From NCBI GenBank assembly GCA_008080735.1, contig SHMW01000017.1:14196-58540 (forward strand): a DNA stretch of 44,345 bases, written 5' to 3'. Below, in pieces: positions 8,683 to 18,391 of this stretch (its first letter is position 1; every line of letters starts with the position of its first letter). Position numbers and translations under genes: made by a program. The notes below the pieces were generated by a model, which had not been told where the DNA came from, made no database searches, and worked only from the letters and a program-made list of their open reading frames with translations. This DNA comes from Promethearchaeota archaeon. GTDB lineage: Archaea > Asgardarchaeota > Lokiarchaeia > Sigyniarchaeales > SOKP01.

Positions 8683-9510
8683 ATTTATTATTTTTCAGGG
8701 ACAGGTAATTCGCTCCATGTTGCCAGAGAATTAAAAAAAAGAATTCCCAATACAACATTAATCCCCATTATTAGTGCGCTAAAAAGCGAGAGGACAACTT
8801 CTTCCGCAGATATAGTTGGAATTGTGTTTCCTATACATGCACATACCTTTCCTTGGGTAATAGAGCAATTTTTAAGAAAAAGTAATCTTCGGGGAGCTTC
8901 ATACCTTTTTGCCCTTTCAACACGTGAATGTGCTGATAAGGTCTTTTCTGATATGAACAAGATTCTGAAAAAGCAAGGCATAGAGCTGGATGCTTCTTTT
9001 ATGGTTAATACCCCCGAAAATTTTATTCCGGTTTTTCCAGTTCCTACAGAGGAAGAAATAAATCATTTAGAAGAAGAATTACAAAATAAGTTGAATTCAA
9101 TTCAAAATAAGATCGCTAATAAAATCCCTCACCATGAAGATACTGGGATTTTAGTTTCTGTTTTTGCAAATACTATACTTCGCATCAGCACTTTCTTATT
9201 TCAAAAGACTGGGTATTTTGGATTACAAAAAGTATATTATGCCGATGAGGGGTGTGTGGGATGTGGAACGTGTGAAAAAATATGTTTATCTAACAAAATC
9301 AATATAATTAATGATAAACCAGTTTGGAACCGAGAAATCCCTTGCATGTATTGTTTTGCATGTATTAGTTATTGTCCCCAAAATGCGATTCAAGCCAAAC
9401 GGATGCGAACCAGAAAAAAAGGAAGATACCATCATCCACAAATTATAGCAAAAGATATCTCTAACCAAAAATCCTATGCTCTAAGGGATTCTTTATCTAT
9501 AAAACACTAA
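8683..9510 (+). CDS. EFR1-type flavodoxin-ferredoxin protein with a disrupted start
   Basis: The protein pairs an N-terminal flavodoxin-like domain, which opens with the FMN-phosphate loop FSGTGNS, with two [4Fe-4S] ferredoxin motifs near the C-terminus: CVGCGTCEKIC and CMYCFACISYC. This is the EFR1 architecture, expected to pass electrons between ferredoxin and flavin. The flavodoxin start IYYFSGTGNSLHVAREL is preceded in frame by ATG GAA ACG TAA at 8671-8682. ATG 8671 has a good Shine-Dalgarno (GAGATGAT, 8657-8664) six bases before it, but the fourth codon is a stop. Either the gene starts at ATT 8683, or TAA is a point mutation of a sense codon such as AAA, or it is a sequence error. Starting at GTG 8824 would delete the FMN loop and is unlikely to give a working protein. 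Confidence 0.75.
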   Translation: MYYFSGTGNSLHVARELKKRIPNTTLIPIISALKSERTTSSADIVGIVFPIHAHTFPWVIEQFLRKSNLRGASYLFALSTRECADKVFSDMNKILKKQGIELDASFMVNTPENFIPVFPVPTEEEINHLEEELQNKLNSIQNKIANKIPHHEDTGILVSVFANTILRISTFLFQKTGYFGLQKVYYADEGCVGCGTCEKICLSNKINIINDKPVWNREIPCMYCFACISYCPQNAIQAKRMRTRKKGRYHHPQIIAKDISNQKSYALRDSLSIKH

Positions 9511-9566
9511 ATTTATGGGTTAATTTCATTAATATTAAAAAGGAATATGGACCTATTTGATTTGAA

Positions 9567-10505
9567 ATGACTCAAATTAATATAAAATCCAAATTCTTAG
9601 GTGGAATGATCGGAGGTGCTTTGGGTGATTGTATTGGGGAGTTAACCTTTCGGTATGGGAATGAAAAAACTCTTCTCACCCAAGTAGCTAAAAAGGACAT
9701 CATTCGATATACGGATGACACCGCAATGGCCATCGGAATCGCGGAAACAATCATTACAACTGAGGGGAACTGGACAACTCAAGACCTTGGAAGAATATTT
9801 CATGCCAATTTTAATGAGGAACCCTATCGCGGGTATGGGAGCGGACCACCTCAAATCTTTCGCACAGTAGAACGATCTGATAAAAATTATCAAGAAATTG
9901 CCAGTCAATTATTTGGTGGAGAGGGATCATTCGGAAACGGGGCTTCTATGAGAATCTCCCCTTTGGGATTGTTCTATTATGATAACTCGGATATATATGA
10001 AATCGCTAAAAAGTCCGCGGTCGCAACCCATACCAATCCGTGGGGTATTGATGGTGCAGCAACTCTAGCTAAATTAATTAGTCTCCTTGTTCCAAAACAA
10101 CCAGGAGAACTCACCGATCAACAAAAAAATGGAATATTGGATGAATTGATTGAGTTCTCCCACACAGATAAATATAAAAACATCTTAAAAAGAGGCAAAG
10201 AATTAATTCAGCAAAATAAATCTTTAAAAAATGTAGAAAGAATAATAGGGTCTGGAGTGTTAGCATATACCTCTGTTCCATTCAGCATTTTTGCATTCTT
10301 ATATAATCCAGAATCGTATAAAAAAAACCTAATTGATACGGTTTTACTTTCGAGAGACAGAGATACTGTGGGAGCAATGGTGGGGGGTTTACTCGGTGCC
10401 TATTTGGGAATTGAAGCTATCCCAGATGAATGGATTCAAAAAATTGAAAATAAGTCTTACATTGAAAATTTAACCCTTAAGCTTCTTGAACTGAAAAAAG
10501 AGTAG
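9567..10505 (+). CDS. ADP-ribosylglycohydrolase (DraG/ARH family)
   Basis: A 312-residue enzyme of the family that removes ADP-ribose from proteins or other acceptors, using two Mg2+ ions. The N-terminal glycine-rich motif GGMIGGALGDCIGE is followed by the metal-binding YTDDTAM (T49, D50, D51). The C-terminal metal motif is SRDRDTVGAMVGGLLGAYLG. The middle holds the family's helical core with GNGASMRISPLGL and ATHTNPWG. The length is normal. It lies 56 bases after the EFR1-like gene on the same strand and 41 bases before the LarA-like gene, so the three could be co-transcribed. No ADP-ribosyltransferase is seen in the window. Confidence 0.93.
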   Translation: MTQINIKSKFLGGMIGGALGDCIGELTFRYGNEKTLLTQVAKKDIIRYTDDTAMAIGIAETIITTEGNWTTQDLGRIFHANFNEEPYRGYGSGPPQIFRTVERSDKNYQEIASQLFGGEGSFGNGASMRISPLGLFYYDNSDIYEIAKKSAVATHTNPWGIDGAATLAKLISLLVPKQPGELTDQQKNGILDELIEFSHTDKYKNILKRGKELIQQNKSLKNVERIIGSGVLAYTSVPFSIFAFLYNPESYKKNLIDTVLLSRDRDTVGAMVGGLLGAYLGIEAIPDEWIQKIENKSYIENLTLKLLELKKE

Positions 10506-10546
10506 AAATTGTAAGTTTATTAGGATCCATAATCAAATTATATAGT

Positions 10547-12085
10547 ATGAAAGAGATTGTTTTCTATGGAGATGATGCGTTCTTCTATGATTTTCCGGAT
10601 AAAGTTGATATATACTACGCAAAACCAACGATCGAGCCCGAAAAGGATATTAATGCTGTGATTGATTCTGCACTACAAAATCCAATTAATTCTCCTAAGA
10701 TTGAGGATATAATCACTCCAGAATCAATGATATCTGTGTGTTTTGATGATATAAGCGTCCCATTACCTCCGATGAAAAGCGATGTAAGAGCAGTAGCTGC
10801 TCAACATGTTATTAGCATTCTTAGAGGAATTGGAGTGAAGGAGGAGAATATAAATTTCATTTGCGCAACCGGACTCCATAGGAAATGTAAACCTAAAGAA
10901 TTAAAACATATCTTGGGAAAAAAGATTTATCGAAAATATAAAGCCCAAATTATTAATCATGATGCTGAAGATAAGAGTAATCTTATAACACTCGCAACCT
11001 CTAGTAAAGGGTATAAAATAGAGATTAACAGAATGGCCGCTCAATCGGATCTTATTATTTATCTCAATATCAGCTTCACCCCGCTAAATGGGGGATGGAA
11101 GTCTATTATTGTTGGGTTAGGAAGTTATAACACCATTATCCCCCATCATTCCCCCGAAATGTTAAAAAAAGGTACCTTTATGGATCCTGAATCTTCGCAG
11201 TTACATAAAATCATCTGGGAGATGGGTGATCTCATAAAAGAAAAACTTAATCTGTTCACAATCGAGATGGTTATTAATAACAACTTCTATCGAGGAATTT
11301 ATGAAAAAATGTATAGACCTCTTAAATCTAAAATACAGAAACCCCCGCTATGGCGTAGAATGCTTTTTTCAATTTTTAGAGCTTTTCCGAAATCTGTGAA
11401 GGCATATGTACGGAAAAATTTGAAAGCGGGATATCAATTAATTGATGTGTTTGCGGGAGATATAGAGGATGCGCATAAGAAATCGATGGAGCTTATGAAT
11501 CGGCAGCTCAACGTGGAAATTTCTCAACAATATGATATTCTAATTTATGGAGTACCGAATCTTACCCCTTATAACGTGGGCTCAGAGATGAATCCCCTTT
11601 TACTTCATACTCTTGTTTCTGGATATTTGTTTAATATGCATCAAGGAGATTCACCTTTGAAAGAAGATGGCACTCTTATTATTTTAAATCCCGCCTATGA
11701 GAAATTTGATACTACTCAGCATCCGTCTTATCGAGATTTCTATTATGATATATTGTCTAATAAACCCGATATATTTAATCTTAAACAAATAGAACATGAG
11801 TATTTGCATAATGAAGAATATATTTCTAAATATAAGAATGAGTACGCGTATCATCCGGTTCACGCTCCCATCGTATATTATTGGGGAATTCGGGGGCTTT
11901 TAAATATTGGGAATGTAATTGTCGCTGGAGCCAAAAATAAAAATGTATTGGATATTTTCGGCTTTGAATATGCGAAGGATTTGGACGATGCACTGGGAAA
12001 AGCCCAGAGTAAATATCAAAAAGAATGCTCAATCGCATATTTTTGTATTCCTCCGTTATTTGTGGCTAAATTAGAGACAAAGTAA
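10547..12085 (+). CDS. LarA-like protein (nickel-pincer racemase/epimerase family)
   Basis: A 512-residue protein related to lactate racemase LarA. That family uses a nickel-pincer nucleotide to racemise or epimerise 2-hydroxy acids by hydride transfer. Visible motifs are FDDISVPLPPM near residue 66, ATGLHRKCKPKEL with H111, NHDAED near 138, and GGWKSIIVGLGSYNTIIPHH, in which K185 and H200/H201 sit where LarA attaches and coordinates its cofactor. The C-terminal half is longer and more divergent than in classical LarA, so the substrate may not be lactate. No larB, larC or larE cofactor genes are present here and they would have to be encoded elsewhere. It follows the ADP-ribosylglycohydrolase closely on the same strand. 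Confidence 0.82.
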   Translation: MKEIVFYGDDAFFYDFPDKVDIYYAKPTIEPEKDINAVIDSALQNPINSPKIEDIITPESMISVCFDDISVPLPPMKSDVRAVAAQHVISILRGIGVKEENINFICATGLHRKCKPKELKHILGKKIYRKYKAQIINHDAEDKSNLITLATSSKGYKIEINRMAAQSDLIIYLNISFTPLNGGWKSIIVGLGSYNTIIPHHSPEMLKKGTFMDPESSQLHKIIWEMGDLIKEKLNLFTIEMVINNNFYRGIYEKMYRPLKSKIQKPPLWRRMLFSIFRAFPKSVKAYVRKNLKAGYQLIDVFAGDIEDAHKKSMELMNRQLNVEISQQYDILIYGVPNLTPYNVGSEMNPLLLHTLVSGYLFNMHQGDSPLKEDGTLIILNPAYEKFDTTQHPSYRDFYYDILSNKPDIFNLKQIEHEYLHNEEYISKYKNEYAYHPVHAPIVYYWGIRGLLNIGNVIVAGAKNKNVLDIFGFEYAKDLDDALGKAQSKYQKECSIAYFCIPPLFVAKLETK

Positions 12086-12233
12086 AAGTTTTCGATGGGT
12101 AGAGTTCCAGACTGAGAATGTTATTTGCTACTCCTTACATTTTCCACATTTCCATAGGATGGTTAGTGAAAAATTATATGTAGTACCCTCTTTTTTCATA
12201 TGCAATTTATAACCTATATACGTGCTTTATCAG

Positions 12234-15140
12234 ATGACTAAGGAAAAGTTATTAGATAAAATTGGACATTATTCGGGAAATCATCGCCTTGACGTGTCCG
12301 AATGTGAAGAACCTCGCTATGATGATGAAGAAAGTAAAAAAAAATGGATCGAGGGAGAGCGAAAAGTTCGCATCAAAAGAAAGTTAAAACGATGGCGAAA
12401 TAAAATACTAGAAACAACGCGCCCTAAAAATCTTAATATCCATATCGTCGGTCAGTCTCATATTGATTGTGCGTGGATGTGGCGTTATGAGCAAACGAGG
12501 AAAAAAGCTCAAGTGACCTTTAACAAGGCAATTTTCCATTCTAATATCTTTCCCGATTCATTTTTATTTGCGCTCAGTCAGCCGATCCTTCTCGAATGGA
12601 TCAAAAAGGATAACCCTGACCTGTTTTACCACATCCAAGAAAAGGTACTCAGCGAGAACATAGAACTTGTGGGTGGATCTTATGTGGAACCAGACTGTAT
12701 GATGCCTTCAGGCGAAGCAATGATACGGCAACGACTCTACGGAATGAGGTTTTATAATACTCATTTCCGAAAGCTCCCAAAAGTCGAATGGTTTCTTGAT
12801 TCTTTCGGTTATAATGCGGGGTTGCCGCAAATACTCGCGAAATCCGGGGCACAATATTTATGGACCAGTAAATTAACGTGGAATCGAGATACAACCTTTC
12901 CATTCGTGAATTTTTGGTGGGAAGGTCCAGATGGGACGCGATTACTTGCTTCGAACTTTCATTACGACCCCCAAGTGTTGGAAACTTGGGAAGAATATGA
13001 AATTGGGAGACATTTACTCAAGTCGGACGGGAAAAAGATGTGGAATTATAGTGATGATTATACATTACTGAAAAACCATGTCCAAATGGAAGATATTTGC
13101 CCGCATGTGGGATTCTTTTTTGGTCAGAGTGATGGAGGACACGGCCCTACCCATCAAGAGGTTGCTGAAGCCAACAAGCTCTCTGAGATGGAATGGTTTG
13201 AATGGAGCAGCGTGGAAACCTTTTTCAAAGGAGTTGAAGCGTACGCGAAAGATTTTCCGATCTGGAACGATGAGCTCTATCTGGAGTTTCATCGGGGATG
13301 TTTCTCTAACCACGGCCAAGTCAAACGTTATAATCGTAAATTTGAGAATTTCCTCCCCGCGCTTGAAAAATTAGCAGTTTTTTCACTGCTTACGAATCCC
13401 CATTATTCATATCCTCGGAAAATATTGGAAAGGTTATGGAAAACCACTTTAAAAAATCAATTCCATGATGTATTACCCGGCAGCTCGATCCCGGAAGTCT
13501 ATGATGATTGTTGGGAAGATTGGCTTAAACAACAATTACTTATTAACGAACTCCTCTCTGAAGTAGTAACAGCCTATTCCCACAACCAAACCCAAAGCAG
13601 TGAGAAACATCAAGACTCACGACATCTCATCCTTTTTAATCCTTTAAGTTGGAAGCGAACAAGTCGTGTTTTTATTCCAATTACTCTTTTTAGAGATGAT
13701 AAGATAGAACTAGATGAACATCAGAAGCCTTCCTATGCCCATCTTACCCTCTTGGATGAAAATAACAAATCATATCTCTGTCAACCAATTGCAGCGGAAT
13801 CAGAGGATTTAATTGATCCACGACCCGCAGGCTGGTGGACGGTTCTTGAAATCGATTCTTTAGCCCGATTACCCGCCAAGATTGAGCTTATTGATGATGT
13901 TAATTTAAGTGCAAAGGATGAAAATAATGAGGGACGATTTGAAGTTTCGTCTAGCTCCTTATCAAACGAATGTATTCGCATAGCGCTTGATCCAGAGACT
14001 GGTGCCTTAACCGAAGTAATCTCGAAAGATATAAATAACAACCAAAATCTCTTAAAGGGAGAGGAGTCAAATCTCACTTTCGGGTTTCTGGATAATGAAC
14101 CGATTCAATATCACGCATGGAATCTCACTCCCGAATATTGGGAACATCCCATAGATCTCTCTAACAAAAAAGGAGTTGAGATAGAAGTGGTTGGAGATGG
14201 CCCCGTCTTTAAAACCATCCAAATAAATAGGATGCTGGGAGAGAATCCAGTAATACAAAAAATAACTTTGTTTAAATCCGATCCGCTCATCTATTTTGAT
14301 TACATAACCGATTGGCAGAGAGAAAACACTATGCTAAAAGTAAAGTTTACCCCCAATTTCAGAGCTGAAGAAGTAATGGCTGATGGTATGTATTGCACGA
14401 TTTCATCAAAGGTATTTCCCGATACCCCATGCGATAAAGCCCGATTTGAAAAAATTTGTCATAAATATATTGATATGTGCACACCTGATAAGCAATGGGG
14501 TCTTGCTCTTTTAAATGAAGGAAAATACGCGTTCGATGTAAGGAACGGCGAACTTAACCTCACGATGCTGCGGGCGTGTCGCTATCCCGAATCTGCTCCT
14601 GAAGCCTGGATAAATAAGGAGCGTGAGCTCAATGAGAAATATTTCTCACAACAAGTTCCTGAATATAGTGGTTTGGGTCCTTTTAGCTGTCGCTATGCGT
14701 TATATCCTCATAAAGGTGGGACATTGCAGTATGCTGATAGGGCACCTAACGTGGACATCTATAGGAAAGCAGAGGAGTTTAATAATCCGGTTATGGTTAT
14801 CCCCATCAAAGAGAGCCTAAGTTTGGATACATCGCTCTTTGATGCCGCAGAAAAGTCGATCCGAATCATCCCCGAGAATGTGGTTTTGACTGTGATGAAG
14901 GTGAATGAATGGGATCTCGACAATTCTTTGATATTGAGATTTCATGAAACGTGTGGAGCCTCCACTCAAACGGAAATCCTATTCGGCAAATTACTTGGAG
15001 AAGCTATATCATCTATTGACTCTATAGATTTATTAGAAAGATCTGAAAAGAGAGAATTTATTTGGGATGATGTGCAGAAGACGTTAAGATTTACTATTGG
15101 GGCGTTTGAAATCGTTTCTTTCAAAATAAATTCAAATTAA
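12234..15140 (+). CDS. Alpha-mannosidase, glycoside hydrolase family 38
   Basis: A protein of about 968 residues that releases alpha-linked mannose. The Zn-binding motif GQSHIDCAWMWRYEQT is near the N-terminus and the catalytic nucleophile Asp is in EWFLDSFGYNAGLPQIL. GRHLL and FFFGQSDGGHGPTHQE segments follow. The central helical domain holds LWKTTLKNQFHDVLPGSSI, and the C-terminal half is the all-beta region typical of GH38. No signal peptide is seen, so it probably acts inside the cell, for example in turnover of N-glycans or mannosylated compounds. I prefer ATG 12234; a GTG twelve bases upstream is possible. The 150 bases before it, after the LarA-like stop, probably contain its own promoter. 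Confidence 0.92.
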   Translation: MTKEKLLDKIGHYSGNHRLDVSECEEPRYDDEESKKKWIEGERKVRIKRKLKRWRNKILETTRPKNLNIHIVGQSHIDCAWMWRYEQTRKKAQVTFNKAIFHSNIFPDSFLFALSQPILLEWIKKDNPDLFYHIQEKVLSENIELVGGSYVEPDCMMPSGEAMIRQRLYGMRFYNTHFRKLPKVEWFLDSFGYNAGLPQILAKSGAQYLWTSKLTWNRDTTFPFVNFWWEGPDGTRLLASNFHYDPQVLETWEEYEIGRHLLKSDGKKMWNYSDDYTLLKNHVQMEDICPHVGFFFGQSDGGHGPTHQEVAEANKLSEMEWFEWSSVETFFKGVEAYAKDFPIWNDELYLEFHRGCFSNHGQVKRYNRKFENFLPALEKLAVFSLLTNPHYSYPRKILERLWKTTLKNQFHDVLPGSSIPEVYDDCWEDWLKQQLLINELLSEVVTAYSHNQTQSSEKHQDSRHLILFNPLSWKRTSRVFIPITLFRDDKIELDEHQKPSYAHLTLLDENNKSYLCQPIAAESEDLIDPRPAGWWTVLEIDSLARLPAKIELIDDVNLSAKDENNEGRFEVSSSSLSNECIRIALDPETGALTEVISKDINNNQNLLKGEESNLTFGFLDNEPIQYHAWNLTPEYWEHPIDLSNKKGVEIEVVGDGPVFKTIQINRMLGENPVIQKITLFKSDPLIYFDYITDWQRENTMLKVKFTPNFRAEEVMADGMYCTISSKVFPDTPCDKARFEKICHKYIDMCTPDKQWGLALLNEGKYAFDVRNGELNLTMLRACRYPESAPEAWINKERELNEKYFSQQVPEYSGLGPFSCRYALYPHKGGTLQYADRAPNVDIYRKAEEFNNPVMVIPIKESLSLDTSLFDAAEKSIRIIPENVVLTVMKVNEWDLDNSLILRFHETCGASTQTEILFGKLLGEAISSIDSIDLLERSEKREFIWDDVQKTLRFTIGAFEIVSFKINSN

Positions 15141-15505
15141 TTCTGTCATTTTCTATGCTAAAGGACTAAGTAGTTCTAACGTTTTTTTAACTAAGTTCTA
15201 AAATGCGGAATGATTTATTGAGTTCATAATCCGAGTCAGTTGATTTTTTGGACCCCATTTCTATAAAAATCTCGTGGGAGATGGCTCAGAGGGTATCTCC
15301 CGACTTTTCTTCTGTGACTTCAATTTTTTGTCGTTCACGCAACTTTGATCAAGTTATTAACCCCATTATAAAAATTGGACGATTTTACGCAATCTTTAAA
15401 TATTTGAATTGGATATTATTAGTTAAAGGAGTTTATTGTAAAATATGTAAACTTCTCAGAATAAAAATTTTTTAAAATACAAAACTAGTGGAGGAATGAA
15501 AAGAA
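15141..15505 (+). promoter_or_regulatory. Histone gene upstream region: TATA-like box and Shine-Dalgarno
   Basis: This 365-base stretch has no convincing gene; a frame opened by TTG at 15248 has no recognisable protein features. An AT-rich element CTTTAAATATTT (about 15393-15404) could be the TATA box. That would place transcription start near 15430 and give a leader of about 75 bases. A strong Shine-Dalgarno GTGGAGGA ends at 15495, ten bases before the histone ATG. An out-of-frame ATG directly after it makes only a five-codon frame. Confidence 0.45.
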
Positions 15506-15721
15506 ATGGCTAAAAAAGTATTTGCCTGGTCCCCAATTCGTAAATTAATGAAAGATAATGGTGCTGAAATGGTTGCTCGAGATGCTGTTGACGCTCTAAT
15601 AGATTATCTTGAAAAATTGGCTAAACATATGACTCGAAAAGCACTTGAAATGACACGACATGCGGGCAGAAAGAAATTAACCATAGAAGATATGGATATG
15701 GCGATTGGGTTAACTGAATAA
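15506..15721 (+). CDS. Archaeal histone
   Basis: A 71-residue histone-fold protein of the HMf type, which dimerises and wraps DNA into archaeal chromatin. The three-helix histone fold is clear: a short first helix (PIRKLMKDNGA), the long central helix (ARDAVDALIDYLEKLAKHMTR) and the last helix after the conserved RKKLTIEDMDMAIG. Loop residues RHAGRKKLT contain the DNA-contacting basic cluster. It has no tail beyond the core, unlike some Asgard histones. A clear GGAGG ten bases upstream and a T-rich tract downstream suggest a strongly expressed single-gene transcript. Confidence 0.97.
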   Translation: MAKKVFAWSPIRKLMKDNGAEMVARDAVDALIDYLEKLAKHMTRKALEMTRHAGRKKLTIEDMDMAIGLTE

Positions 15722-15735
15722 ATTATTCCATCAAT

Positions 15736-15775
15736 CTCTTTTATTTTTTTTATTTTAATTATTATTTTCTCTTCA
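15736..15775 (+). terminator. T-rich archaeal terminator after the histone gene
   Basis: A run of thymidine-rich sequence with several T stretches begins about 15 bases after the histone stop. Archaeal RNA polymerase terminates on such U-tracts without a hairpin. Confidence 0.6.
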
Positions 15776-15967
15776 AAATTAAGGATTAAAGATAGCATCT
15801 TTTTTATTTTATAATGCGAAAGCAAATTATTCTAATAATTGACGATGACAACTATAATATGAATTATGATAATATCATAGAATTGGAAGTACCTTTTTAT
15901 TTTTGCTTGACTATTTTAGTATTAATTCAATTTAAAGGTAATTTAAAAGAAAATAAACACATTAAAA

Positions 15968-16915
15968 ATGGTTAATATTGAAGATTTAGATGAGGTCTTG
16001 ATAGTAGGGGCTGGTACAATGGGACATTCAATCGCTCAAGTATTTGCTCAAGCGGGACTCCACGTCGAACTTGTTGACATTAGCCAGGAAAAATTAAAGC
16101 ATGCTCTGGAGCTTATTCAATCCAATTTGGAGATATTAGCAGAATTCAAAAGAGTAGATGCGAACCAAATTTCTAATATATTGTCCCGAATTCATGTTTC
16201 GACCGATTTAGCCCAAGCAGCTAAAAATAAACTCTATGTGTTAGAAGCAGTTAGTGAGGTACCTGAATTAAAAGAGCAAATATTCAAGAAGTTCGCGCAA
16301 TATTGTTCTGATGAGGCCATTTTAGCAAGCAACACATCGAGTTTAGATATTTTTAAACTCGTAAAAAGAATCGTAAACTTAGAACGTGTTATCGGCCATC
16401 ATTGGTTTGCGCCTCCTCATATCATTCCCTCGGTAGAAGTAATCCCTGGCAGGAAAACATCTCAAGAAACCACTGAATTGGTAATCTCTCTGTCTGAGAA
16501 GGTCGGTAAGATCCCGATTGTCACCAAAAAATTCACCCCTTCCTATATTGTGAATAAGATTCAAGAGTCTATCAGTGCCTCTATGTATGAATTAATGGCA
16601 AGGGGAGTCGCAACCGCCGAACAAATTGATCTAGCTATAAAGACGACCCTCGGAATACGCCTTCCTATTGTAGGGGTGGTACAATTACATGATTTCACCG
16701 GGCTTGATGTAGTACAGAGTATCCAGAGCGAGAAAGGGGGATCGCTTCCGATAGTCGATAATAAAGTTGAAAAAAATCACCTGGGGGTAAAAACAGGAAG
16801 AGGCTTTTATGAGTATGGAGAACTAACCGAAAAAGAGATTTTAAATAAGAGGGATCGATTATTATTACAGCAACTTGAATTTCTAGAAAATCTCACTAAT
16901 TTTCGTCCTATTTAA
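15968..16915 (+). CDS. 3-hydroxyacyl-CoA dehydrogenase (short form)
   Basis: A 315-residue NAD-dependent dehydrogenase that would interconvert 3-hydroxyacyl-CoA and 3-ketoacyl-CoA in fatty-acid or butyrate-type metabolism. The Rossmann motif is VGAGTMGHSIAQVFAQAG with Asp in ELVDIS selecting NAD. The catalytic region includes LEAVSE and VIGHHWFAPPHIIPSVEVIPG; the His is conserved, but HHWFAPP replaces the usual HFFNP. That variant is common in less-studied archaeal and actinobacterial members, so the exact substrate is uncertain. The C-terminal domain ends with KTGRGFYEY, as expected. The 246 bases upstream hold the histone terminator and nothing else I can identify. Confidence 0.9.
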   Translation: MVNIEDLDEVLIVGAGTMGHSIAQVFAQAGLHVELVDISQEKLKHALELIQSNLEILAEFKRVDANQISNILSRIHVSTDLAQAAKNKLYVLEAVSEVPELKEQIFKKFAQYCSDEAILASNTSSLDIFKLVKRIVNLERVIGHHWFAPPHIIPSVEVIPGRKTSQETTELVISLSEKVGKIPIVTKKFTPSYIVNKIQESISASMYELMARGVATAEQIDLAIKTTLGIRLPIVGVVQLHDFTGLDVVQSIQSEKGGSLPIVDNKVEKNHLGVKTGRGFYEYGELTEKEILNKRDRLLLQQLEFLENLTNFRPI

Positions 16916-17000
16916 ACTCGCTTCTTCTATATTTAAATTATTTTCCCAACTATAGTAAAATTAAAGGAAAGAGATTTCAAGAGAAACAGTTCCTATTAAT

Positions 17001-18107
17001 CTATTCACCATGATCATTTTTTTGTGCTTTATTTTTTATATTGATGATTTCCTCGTATAATTCACCTCCAGTTTCAGGGGGAACATACAGTGATCTCTTC
17101 ACTTTTAGTTGGATGGCGCCATTTGGGCAATAATCAATACAATTTCCACATCCAATGCATCTTCGCTTGCTTATAGTAAAGATTTCGCTCTTAGGAGTAA
17201 TCGCATCCATTTGACAGCGATCCAGACACACTCCACACCCATCACATTGGTCGGAATTGATTCTCGCATAATAATTTGATTTGATAAATTTTGCTGGCAT
17301 GGGAAGCGAATTTAAGATCTTTATCGCTTCACAACAGCAAACGCAACAACTACAAATAAAATCTGGTTTTTGTGCATTATTAATTTGATGGATTAAACCG
17401 TCTTCAGCATTCTTTTTTAGGATTTCTAGAGCTTCTTTTTTATCAATTTCCCTTCCCCACCCTTGTTGAATGTATCTCTCTGCAGCATAGCCAAAGCTGA
17501 TACACACTTCTCTTCTCTCAGTCATTTCGCATGGTTGGGTTATTAAATCTTTCCCTTGGCGACATACGCAGTTCGTTACCATGAATGGTCCTTCAATACT
17601 GTGAAGTATTTTTTCAATATCATCAAATGGCGCCATTTTAGTAGAGAAATTTAGATCTTGTCTGACGGGTATTAATCGAGTTTGAGGTGTCGGAATTTTA
17701 CCAATTTCTTGTATGTAAGAGTCATACAGATATTTAATAGAATCTTTTAAAAAATCAACTGTTAATTTATTTACTTGATAATCCCACATTCCGATCATAA
17801 AATTAGCGAGACCATAAGTTTTATCTTTTCCTTTTTTGAGGGCCATAATTACCCCCTTTTTAGCCATGTTATCTAAATTTTCTTCCAATTCTTCAAAAGA
17901 CTTTCCTTTATGTTTTAACCGGGAAAAAATCTCTTCCAGTGGTTCTAAATTATCCCAAGAGAACTTTAATCCTAATGCGATTTCTGCCTCTTCTTCGGTG
18001 AAAAGCTTTTTGAGCAATCTAATCTCGATTCCAGATTTGGTTGGTGGAAAGGCAATCGTTTTCTTATCAAGATGTTGCTGTAATTTTCTGTACACTTTCG
18101 CACTCAT
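17001..18107 (-). CDS. 4Fe-4S ferredoxin-type protein with extra cysteine clusters
   Basis: A 368-residue iron-sulfur protein. The C-terminal part has two classical [4Fe-4S] motifs, CDGCGVCLDRCQMDAI and CIGCGNCIDYCPNGAI. In front are further cysteine groups, NCVCRQGKD, QPCEMTERREVC and CSCCVCCCEAI, which could bind another metal centre. The N-terminal 110 or so residues (EEAEIALGLKFSWDNLEPLEEIF, then GVIMALKKGKDKTYGLAN) look like a winged helix. The role is probably electron transfer or redox sensing. The gene at 20075 has a comparable layout. It is convergent with the dehydrogenase and has no operon partner. Confidence 0.82.
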   Translation of the reverse strand: MSAKVYRKLQQHLDKKTIAFPPTKSGIEIRLLKKLFTEEEAEIALGLKFSWDNLEPLEEIFSRLKHKGKSFEELEENLDNMAKKGVIMALKKGKDKTYGLANFMIGMWDYQVNKLTVDFLKDSIKYLYDSYIQEIGKIPTPQTRLIPVRQDLNFSTKMAPFDDIEKILHSIEGPFMVTNCVCRQGKDLITQPCEMTERREVCISFGYAAERYIQQGWGREIDKKEALEILKKNAEDGLIHQINNAQKPDFICSCCVCCCEAIKILNSLPMPAKFIKSNYYARINSDQCDGCGVCLDRCQMDAITPKSEIFTISKRRCIGCGNCIDYCPNGAIQLKVKRSLYVPPETGGELYEEIINIKNKAQKNDHGE

Positions 18108-18391
18108 AAATAAATCAATCCAATGGAATTATTAATAGTTATCGGTATTTCTTGAAATGTCAATCAATAGAAATTGTCGAAAATATGATACTGCAAAAAT
18201 AGTGTAGAAATTAAAAGCAAGCCATATTTGTTAACGATGCGTAGACCAGATTAGTTGAACTTATTTTCTGTATACATTTATATTGACTTAAGTAAGAAAA
18301 GTTATTTATATTCGATTTAGACCGGAAAACTAATTAAATTAATGCTACTTAAATAAATTCAGAAATAGACTCATTACTCGAGCAGTTATTT

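Noticed and set aside
15248..15475. 75-residue frame upstream of the histone
   Set aside because: It opens with TTG, has no Shine-Dalgarno, no recognisable motifs and an unbalanced composition. It overlaps the likely histone promoter.
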